Below are positions 22,375 to 28,656 of a stretch of 28,656 nt of DNA, piece by piece. The translations under genes and the position numbers were made by a program. The stretch lies in contig BRYA01000304.1 in assembly GCA_030267965.1 (NCBI GenBank), positions 1 to 28,656 on the forward strand. The letters are read 5' to 3'. Under the pieces are notes generated by a model. It saw only the letters and a list, made by a program, of their open reading frames with translations, was not told the DNA's origin and made no database searches. Within the stretch, counting starts at the first letter, position 1; every line of letters starts with the position of its first letter. This DNA comes from Triparma columacea. Lineage: Eukaryota > Sar > Bolidophyceae > Parmales > Triparmaceae.

Positions 22375-23511
22375 ATGGAATTGAAATCAGAGGCACAATC
22401 GTCACACAATTCATCAGAGACCACAAATGTGCCAGTATCTAGTTGGGACGATTTGACAGAAGGTCAACAGTGCTGCATAAACTGGGCTAATGAGCAAGAC
22501 TGGGATCGCATCAAGGGGTATGCCAAGGAACATGGTCCTGAGGATTTGTTAGGAGTCTATTCAGATGGGACTGGGGTAGCTTCAGTCCTCACCGCAGCCT
22601 CTCTTCACGGTAATGTTGAGATGATCAAGCTTACCTTAGAGGCCGGTTTCAACAACAAGGAAGCCATGTACACTGCCGCAGATATATCAATGAGGAGTAC
22701 TGACAATTCAACAATCTTGAGATTGCTCTTAGAACATGGACTTGACCCTAATATGGACCTACGAGTCGAAGGGTTGGCGGAATACTTATCCAACCTTTTC
22801 ATATCTGCTGCTGAAAGGGGACACCACATTGATCAGGCCATAGCACTTCTCGATCATGGAGCAAATGTGAACAAGACAATGGTTATGCCAAGTGGAGTTG
22901 TTATTTCACCACTTACTTCTACTATCTGTAATGGAGCACACGACTTATGCAGGCTGTTTCTCACGCGTGGTGCTATTCCAACCACCAACGACGTGGATAA
23001 TGTGTTTAATACCTGCCTCAAGGCGTGCAAAGGAGAACACCCTAGGCTTAGTCGAGATGTCGCAATAAAGATGTTCGCAACATTTCTTCATCTTGGAAAG
23101 CCCGACTCCGACGTAGTTCAAGACGAATCCAATAAAACCCATCCTTCCAAACGAGATCCTACGATCACCAACATCACGAAACATTACCTTCAAGGCCGTC
23201 CCTTCTGCTGTTTTGTTTGCGAGGCTCTAACTGCCAAGTCACGCGACAAGCTCCTAATGTGTCCCTGTCGCAACGTCGCCTACTGCTCGAGGGAGTGTCA
23301 GGTCAAGCACTGGAAGAAGCACAAGGTGCTATGTACGGGACCGCTGAACGAAAGGGGGGAGAGTGAGGCTATGGTCAAGAAAAGATCCAAGACAGGGAAG
23401 GGAGTGGCGGCGGGAGGAACGGATGTGGGAGTAGCGGAAGGAGCAGTTGCGACGGGGAAGCATGGCAAGAAGGGGAAGAAGGGCAAGAATGGTAGGGGTA
23501 AGAAGAAGTGA
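22375..23511 (+). CDS. Ankyrin-repeat and MYND zinc-finger protein
   Basis: Single exon of 378 residues from ATG 22375. Degenerate ankyrin-type repeats span about 62-205, with motifs such as A-S-L-H-G-N-V-E-M-I-K, L-L-L-E-H-G-L-D-P-N and L-L-D-H-G-A-N-V-N. A MYND zinc finger covers 279-320: C-F-V-C, then C-P-C, Y-C-S-R-E-C, H-W-K-K-H and a final Cys320. The tail after 345 is Gly/Lys-rich and ends in repeated G-K-K-G-K units and K-K-K, likely a nuclear/nucleolar signal or RNA-binding tail. Known: ankyrin and MYND modules mediate protein-protein contacts, and MYND binds proline-rich peptides in co-repressors. There is no SET domain, so methyltransferase activity is not expected. The specific partner is unknown. 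A Lys-rich low-complexity tail also occurs in the CDV3-like and 161-residue proteins of this window. Confidence 0.85.
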   Translation: MELKSEAQSSHNSSETTNVPVSSWDDLTEGQQCCINWANEQDWDRIKGYAKEHGPEDLLGVYSDGTGVASVLTAASLHGNVEMIKLTLEAGFNNKEAMYTAADISMRSTDNSTILRLLLEHGLDPNMDLRVEGLAEYLSNLFISAAERGHHIDQAIALLDHGANVNKTMVMPSGVVISPLTSTICNGAHDLCRLFLTRGAIPTTNDVDNVFNTCLKACKGEHPRLSRDVAIKMFATFLHLGKPDSDVVQDESNKTHPSKRDPTITNITKHYLQGRPFCCFVCEALTAKSRDKLLMCPCRNVAYCSRECQVKHWKKHKVLCTGPLNERGESEAMVKKRSKTGKGVAAGGTDVGVAEGAVATGKHGKKGKKGKNGRGKKK

Positions 23512-23634
23512 AAGAAACAATACAGTAATGCGGCGGCTGTAAGCAATTTTTCAGAATTCATTGCATAACAAGACGAAATATATGTTTAAAGAATACACAT
23601 TGCAGACCTTAAAAATATACAAAAAGAAAGAAGT

Positions 23635-26600
23635 TCACGTCTCCTTCCTCCAAGCGTCGAAGTCGACTCCATCCTCCCCCTCCTCCACCACGCACGCTCC
23701 TAGCCCCGTCAGCCACTCCCTCGTCCTCCCCTCTATTTCCCTCCCCGCAATCACGCAGACCCCCTCCAGGGACCCGTTCTTATAGTACGGTTCCAGCGAC
23801 CTGACCAGTCCTCTCTCCACATCCTTCGGCGATTTGAGCTTAAGTTGCCCCCCAATCTCCCCGTCCCCTCCCCCCCCCCCCCCTTCCCCGTCCCACAGTA
23901 GGCACACCATCCTCCCCTCCACCACCCCCCTCTCCCTCCTCCCCCATCCCTCGATCTGCCCCCTGATCTCCCTCGCGACCTCCTCCCACCCCACCGTCCT
24001 TATCCTCGTAACTTCCCCCGCCCTAATTCCCAGGTCGACCCCGGGGAGGACCCACCTCCCCCTCCCCCCGCTTGCCACCCAGACGTCCCTCATGGTTACC
24101 CCGTCGTTAACACAGTCGTCCCAACCGGGACCTTCGACTCCCCCCCCGCCGCTGCCGCTGTAGCGCGTGTAGGCGTCCATGAGGCTCATGGCGGTCCCAC
24201 GGTAGACGGAAGGCTCCAAACCGTGGTTGAGCCATAGGTGGAACAGCAGGTACAACCAAACCTGGGCCGAGCGCGAAGTGTTGGGCGGTTGAGTTAGCCT
24301 CCTCGATCTTGTTTTATGCCCCCCGCCCCCCTTCCACGGGTTGCGCGTGTATGGTTTGCTTAGTTCCTATTCTCATATTTCTTTATCCTCACCTTGTTCT
24401 TCAACCATCCTATCCCTCCCCCCTCCCCCCCCTCCTCCATGACCTTGCACACCGCCACCCCCGCCGCCGCCGTTAGTGCTGCCGCCTTAACCGCGTACCC
24501 CTTAGCCTTCTCCCCCCCCCCGGCGGCCGAACGCCAGGACGACAATGCCTTCTCAACTTCGTGTCTTTTCATGCCGCCCTTACGTTCCCAGGTCACCTCC
24601 CTCCCCCCCCTCCCTTCAGCCGGGGGCTTTGGTAGTAAGGCTAGGTACCCAATAACCACAGCCGCCGCTACCATCCTCCTCCTCCCCTTGCTCATATCGT
24701 TAAGTAGTGCCCCCCCTCCCCCTCCACCCATGTCTGAAGCAGCCTTCCACCCCTTACCCGCCGCTTCACCTACCCTCCTCGTGCCCCCCGCGAATCCCTC
24801 CTTAAACTTCCCCAACGTGTCCCCCCCCCCTCCTTTGATGGCGTCTCTCCAATAGTTACCATTAATCCCAACCTTCGCCATCCCCCTTGCCCTCCCCACC
24901 TGTTCCTCTACTGTCTTGATAACCCCCTCCGTCCATACCTTAACATCATCCCCTTTAAATACATCCCTAACCCCCTTAGCAAGTTCAATTATATCCTCCT
25001 TCCCCCCCCCACAAGACCCGACACCTATTACGTGACCTAGTATCATACCCTTCCCAACCCACGTTCCTGGTCTCCTCCTTACCCCCCCCCTCCCCTTCCT
25101 CTCATAATCATCCTCCTCCTCCCTACCCCCAACCTGCTGTTTTTCGTACTCTTCAATAGTACAAACCCCGAATTCAACATCCTTCCTATCCTTCTCAACC
25201 CCCCCCCCAATAACCCAGATTGTTATCAACGTTGTTATTTGTAGTGTCAACGCTTGTATATCAATCCCTCCCCCTTCTTCCATAATATTTAAGTAGTCAG
25301 GTAGGTATGAGGGGTTAATGATAAGGTAGAACAAACCCCCAATAACCAAACGTAGTATTAGCGTTGTTACAGGGTGTAGGAGTGGGTAGGTTAACTTCAG
25401 TTTACCCGCCCATAAGGGGGGGAGGGTTAAAGGACCTAGAGGGTTGGGTAGGGACTTTGTTGTTGGGGATACTTGAGGTGAGGGGGGTTCAGGGGTTGGG
25501 GTTACGACGGAGGTTGATTGTTGATGGGGAGGGAAGGAGGAGGAAGTTTGGAAGGGAGAATGAGGGGAGGGGGGGAAGACGGTGGGAACGAAGGAGTTTG
25601 GAGGGGGGGGGAGATTAGAGCTCTGACGGGGACGAGGAGGAGGGCGATGGAAGGGAGGAGGATTATGGGGAGATGGTTGGGGGTAGTTGTTGTAACCCTG
25701 ACGACCCATGTTTGCGTAGGGGTGTTGTTGTTGTTGTTGTTGTTGTCGTTGTTGCTGCTGCTGCTGCTGCTGCTGCTGAGGATTCCAAACTCCCATGTCG
25801 ATCCACTTGTTAATCTGCCTGCCCTTCACTCTACCCCCTCCCGGCAGCGGGTAGAACTGGCGTGAGAAAGCGTGAGGGGTTCGAGAGGGTTTAGTGCGGG
25901 AGGAGGGGGGGACGGGGGGGTCGCCAATGAGCTTTTGCAATGAATCTCACCTCATTTGACTGCACGTATGGTTGTTGTTGTTGTATGGGGGGCTGCTGAG
26001 AGTACTGCTGAGGTGGCGGAGGTGTTTGTTGATGTTGGGGTGGTGGTTGTGGTGGTGATTGCTGCTGTTGTTGTTGTGGTTGTGCTCCCTCCATCTTTTC
26101 CACCCTCTCTTTGTTGTAATCTCCACCTTTTGCGTCCTTCCTGCTCCCACTGTCGTCTACTTCAATTAGATTGTTGTTGATAGATGGTGCATTGTCGGCG
26201 GATGCTACATGTACGTCATTGTCTTTTCCTTGCTTGATTCCTAGCTGGATTCCTCCCTTATCTTCTCTCTCTCCATGGTTTGCATTGTGTGGTGGTGGTC
26301 GTGGTGGTGGTGGTGGTGGTGGTAGTGGTGTTTTGTTAGTTGTCATGTTGGGTGTGTTGTTGTTGTTTGTTTGTGTATTTATTGAGTTGGCTGCTTGTTG
26401 TGCTCCTCCTCTTATTCCTCCTCTTATTCCTCCTCTTATTCTTGTGTGTGTACATGTGTGTGATTGTTGTGTAGGTGAAGGGGTGGATGAATGAATGGAG
26501 GAATGAGGTGAGGAGGAATGAGATGAGGAGGAACGAGGTAATGAAGGAGAGTGTTGGGTGTCAGGTGTCGGTGTTTGTGTTGATGGGTTTGTAGACATTT

Positions 26601-26802
26601 GTGTGGATGTAGGTGACACAGTAGACGCAGTATGTAATGTATTACGTGGTGGGGGAGTAGATATTGTGTGTGATGTAGTATTAGAGTATAAATGTCTGTA
26701 TTTGATGAAGTTCTTCAACGCATCGTTGGAGCTTTTTGTTGAACAAACCAATAGAAGTAGTATAAGGACTATTATGTGTGCGTGTGTGATATGATAACAC
26801 AT
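23635..26802 (-). CDS. Unrecognised Pro/Gln/Asn-rich membrane protein with signal peptide (3 exons)
   Basis: Reconstructed as exons 26802..25951, 25856..24393 and 24261..23635, all phase 0 with GTGAGA/GTGAGG donors and CAG acceptors. Introns are 94 and 131 nt; the larger contains CTAAC about 40 nt before the acceptor. Product: 980 residues. Residues 1-20 form a hydrophobic signal peptide or anchor after M-C-Y-H. A Ser/Thr/Pro-rich segment, a R-I-R-G-G triple repeat, poly-Pro, then Gln-rich and Asn-rich runs follow to about 310, with a poly-Gln run in exon 2. Hydrophobic segments follow: T-L-I-L-R-L-V-I-G-G-L-F-Y-L-I-I, one around L-I-T-I-W-V-I-G-G, and V-I-G-Y-L-A-L-L-P. The C-terminal exon has W-L-Y-L-L-F-H-L-W-L-N-H-G and Gly-rich linkers, ending near F-D-A-W. 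I recognise no domain. The start could alternatively be an in-frame Met at 26919. An endomembrane, plastid-envelope or cell-surface location is possible. Confidence 0.65.
25723..25778 (-). repeat. CAA/CAG trinucleotide repeat encoding poly-Gln
   Basis: On the + strand about nine GTT units, one interrupting GTC, then a GCT/CTG run. On the coding strand this is CAG then CAA codons, giving two Gln blocks broken by one Arg. The two-codon composition suggests selection on the amino acids or two separate expansions. Length polymorphism is likely. Confidence 0.85.
26405..26440 (-). repeat. 12-nt tandem repeat encoding Ile-Arg-Gly-Gly units
   Basis: Three near-perfect copies of ctcctcttattc on the + strand give three G-G-I-R units on the coding strand of the unrecognised membrane protein. 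RGG-like repeats can bind RNA, but here they lie in a putative lumenal or surface region. Confidence 0.8.
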
Positions 26803-27176
26803 GAATTTGTTTGGTCGTTGGTTCGATATTGGAAATATCATCGTAAATACCCCTAAAATATCCCCAAAATATCCCCTGAATCTCCTCTTCGAGCTGGGAG
26901 CTGGGAGCTGGGAAACCAAGGAGGAGGATGATAAAATTGAACGATTGATTCAACAACAAAAAGATGTACAGAAACTCCACAATTACTCTCCACAATACTT
27001 TCGGGATCTTCTCACGTGCCTCAGTTACCCTTAGCAACGGTGCTTCAATTCCGTCAATTCGCTTCCGCTTCCTATCCGATCTCCTGGTTTGATTCTCCTT
27101 GTGATCCCAGGTTCCCTTGAGGCACAAGCAGAGCGCGTTTGACATAACTTACTTCTTCTTCTTCCCCCCCCCCTCC
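26803..27176. other. Intergenic region upstream of the unrecognised membrane-protein gene
   Basis: 374 nt between two minus-strand genes. It holds a threefold 7-nt repeat (gagctgg) near 26889-26909 and two copies of an aaatatcccc-like motif near 26853-26877. A minus-strand frame from an ATG at 27145 is open across it and could contribute a 5' exon, but its sequence looks unlike a known protein. The 3' UTR of the 161-residue gene should also begin here. Confidence 0.5.
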
Positions 27177-27766
27177 TCATCCGCGCTTCCTTTTCTTCGC
27201 CTCCCTCTTTGCCTTCTTCATGTCTTCCCTTCCTTGAACCTCCTCACACCAAGTCTTGAACCTTTCCTCATTCACAGGTTCGCCCATCTCTTTCAGCAGC
27301 GGTAGGACAAGCGGGCTTCCAAAATGACTCTCAGAATCCTCAACGGTAGCGGGGGCGTACCACTTGTGAGGTTGACCTGAGGTTTCCATCTCATCGTAGC
27401 ACCACCTCCACCCGAGCGCCCAACAATGCTCCATGCAGTCGAGCTTATGACCGTCGGGTGAGGTGGGCTTCTTGACCTCGTTGAGGTCGTAGTAGGCCAT
27501 AAGGGCTTTCACGGCTTGAGTGGACTGAGGCGAACGTTTAGCCTTCCAGCTAAGGGGGACGATGGGGACGATGGGGACGATGGGTTAGTCTCTTATTACC
27601 CAGTTTCCCCTTGTGTTTGTAGCCTCAGAAACGGCCGGGTTACCCTGTCTCACCAATATACCGGTATCCAGGTCAGTGGATCGTTCTGGTTTTGATTGAC
27701 GGGACGGGAGGGGAATGACGGGTTGCATAAAGCGAGGTCACGATTCTGATTATCAAACGGAGCCAT
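27177..27766 (-). CDS. Unrecognised small Trp/Cys-rich basic protein (2 exons)
   Basis: Exon 1, 27766..27654, opens at an ATG and reads M-A-P-F-D-N-Q-N-R. The donor is TTG|GTGAGA, phase 2. Exon 2 is 27549..27177 after a pyrimidine-rich CTTAG acceptor with CTAAC about 40 nt upstream. The split codon is restored as TGC (Cys) and the frame runs to TGA at 27177, giving 161 residues. The centre is compact, with L-D-C-M-E-H-C-W-A-L-G-W-R-W-C-Y-D-E and W-Y-A-P, so it may be a small Cys-stabilised or metal-binding domain. The C terminus, R-E-D-M-K-K-A-K-R-E-A-K-K-R-K-R-G, is a strong basic, probably nuclear or nucleolar, signal. I recognise no family. Without splicing, exon 2 alone would start at a Met at 27500, which I consider less likely. 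Confidence 0.68.
27558..27584. repeat. Three tandem 9-nt repeats in the intron of the 161-residue gene
   Basis: Three copies of gggacgatg on the + strand lie just upstream (on the minus strand) of the splice acceptor. They would form the pyrimidine-rich acceptor tract on the sense strand. Confidence 0.75.
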
Positions 27767-27887
27767 CAGGAAGGAGCGGAGTCTTGGGTTTTTCGAGAGT
27801 TGATTTTTTCAATGAATAAGCCAACGAGGGTTAGTGTGGTGTGATGGAGTAAGAACAAGGGAGAGGAATGGTGAGACCGAAAGTAGT

Positions 27888-27913
27888 ATTATCTCGTCTA
27901 TGAGACGAATAAT
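27888..27913. repeat. Imperfect palindrome, 11-nt arms
   Basis: ATTAT-C-TCGTCT, loop ATG, AGACGA-ATAAT: the arms pair perfectly apart from one unpaired C. It sits about 120 nt upstream of the 161-residue gene start on the minus strand, so it could be a factor-binding site or a chance hairpin. Confidence 0.6.
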
Positions 27914-28123
27914 CCAAAATCAATGAACACTCAGTCAGTCGACCGCGATTGTAGAGGGGAAATAACTTGAATTTGGACGTGATTAGGAGATAAATATCGA
28001 CAATAGGACAAATGACAACTGGTGAAAGCCTTGAAAAGGGTTATCATTGTCATTGTTGTCCCGCCTTACCTTATTTCGGTAAGATTTTCTTTTGCCAAAA
28101 AAAGATTGGTCTCAGATTCTTTC

Positions 28124-28153
28124 GGGCCCAAGGAACTCGGGCCCAAGGAACTC
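28124..28153. repeat. Perfect 15-nt tandem duplication
   Basis: The unit gggcccaaggaactc occurs twice head to tail. It looks like a recent local duplication in non-coding DNA. Confidence 0.85.
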
Positions 28154-28365
28154 GGGAGAGGGTAGGGGGAGGTCGTTACGGAGGTCAATATGGTGAAGAT
28201 GTGGTGGATACAGGCGGCGATATGGGCGAGAGAGGTGGGCATGGAGAAGGAGGCAGAGTACAAAGCGGGATGACATTAAGAAAGGATAAACATCTCAAAT
28301 TACACCGCTTTTCGTTTTGTAACAATGCTAACTTTTGGTGCATCCCCCCTCCTCTCCCCCCCTCC

Positions 28366-28656
28366 TCACGTCAACCTCGGGGCCTTGCGCATGGCGTCTA
28401 CGACGTTTTTATAGAACAGTTTTTGGCTGACGTCGCTCTTTCTCTTGTTGCTCCTCCCTCCTCCTCCTCCTCCTCCGCCCCCCTCCCCCTGCCTCGTTAC
28501 TTCCTGCCCCTCCCTTAGCTGTTCCTCGAACTCCCTCTTGGACTTCTCCTTCAAAGCTAGGTGCGTCTTCACTAGTCTGTCTTGCCTCTCGTACTCCTCC
28601 CTCGTCTTTATCAGCTTGTAAGCCTCCTCGTGAATTTCGTTCTTCAGCCTCCTCAC
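28366..28656 (-). CDS. Unknown charged coiled-coil protein (5' partial, right edge)
   Basis: An open minus-strand frame enters from the right edge and ends with TGA at 28366; 96 residues are visible and the start lies outside. The visible part is Glu/Lys/Arg-rich with heptad-like spacing (E-E-A-Y-K-L-I, R-E-E-Y-E-R-Q, K-S-K-R-E-F-E-E-Q-L), suggesting a coiled coil. A Gly run follows, then a basic S-N-K-R-K-S segment and a final K-L-F-Y-K-N-V-V-D-A-M. The pattern resembles nucleolar or RNA-processing proteins, but I assign no family. The last codons overlap AC|GTGAGG, a usable splice donor, so the true C terminus could lie in a further exon to the left. Confidence 0.55.
   Translation of the reverse strand: MRRLKNEIHEEAYKLIKTREEYERQDRLVKTHLALKEKSKREFEEQLREGQEVTRQGEGGGGGGGGGRSNKRKSDVSQKLFYKNVVDAMRKAPRLT

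Larger units (their letters stand above)
27767..28365. other. Intergenic region with two inverted or tandem repeats
   Basis: About 600 nt. It holds an 11-bp-arm inverted repeat with one bulged base (27888-27913) and a perfect duplication of a 15-nt unit at 28124-28153. A plus-strand frame spans 28012-28518 but is dominated by the duplication and by antisense low complexity of the neighbouring gene; I do not support it as a gene. This region likely holds the promoter of the 161-residue gene. Confidence 0.55.

Noticed and set aside
24256..24392. Minus-strand reading continuing upstream of exon 3 of the unknown membrane protein
   Set aside because: The frame is open without an ATG, but a CTAAC motif and CAG acceptor mark it as intron; joining from AAG|GTGAGG keeps the frame.
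27860..28010. Possible tRNA or structured RNA near the palindrome
   Set aside because: No cloverleaf arms, T-loop or A/B box could be fitted; only the single hairpin is present.
28012..28518. Plus-strand open frame of 168 codons
   Set aside because: It includes the 15-nt duplication and then runs antisense to the right-edge gene; composition is low complexity with no domain.

Overview
The window looks like nuclear DNA from a photosynthetic eukaryote. Several genes are split by short introns (79-176 nt) with GT..AG ends and usually a CTAAC-type branch-point motif. There are large Cys-rich ectodomains, and one protein has an N-terminal hydrophobic segment followed by an Ala|Phe-Ile-Pro-Pro junction, the signature of plastid import in algae with red-derived complex plastids. 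I infer a stramenopile (ochrophyte) alga, possibly near bolidophytes or diatoms. This is an inference from gene style, not a taxonomic match.

Layout, left to right. (1) 1-9805, +: the 3' part of a giant polycystin-1/REJ-like receptor in three exons, with its 5' end outside the window. (2) 9806-10612: an AT-rich spacer. (3) 10613-11536, -: a lysine-rich CDV3-like protein. (4) 11767-13505, +: a STE24-type CAAX prenyl protease in two exons; its intron contains a four-N assembly gap. (5) 13573-14553, -: a TatD-family metallohydrolase. (6) 14961-19554, +: a fused glutamine-dependent carbamoyl-phosphate synthase of the CPS I/III type, two exons. (7) 19677-20856, -: NAD-malate dehydrogenase, three exons. 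(8) 21229-22010, +: a plastid-targeted HHL1/DUF6523-like protein, two exons. (9) 22375-23511, +: an ankyrin-MYND zinc-finger protein. (10) 23635-26802, -: an unrecognised 980-residue protein reconstructed here from three exons, with a signal peptide, a Pro/Asn/Gln-rich region and membrane segments. (11) 27177-27766, -: an unrecognised 161-residue protein reconstructed here from two exons. (12) 28366-28656, -: the 3' end of an unknown charged protein running off the right edge.

These are unlinked housekeeping and accessory genes; I see no operon-like logic. Orientation often alternates, giving short convergent 3' gaps (67-122 nt for three pairs) and compact divergent promoters (230-407 nt for three pairs). 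Malate dehydrogenase and the CPS could both serve mitochondrial carbon and nitrogen metabolism (TCA cycle; carbamoyl phosphate for the ornithine-urea cycle), but adjacency in a eukaryote is weak evidence for a shared role. No CRISPR array, transposon, rRNA or tRNA was seen. The most novel material is the two spliced genes of unknown family and the stripped-down polycystin-like receptor.
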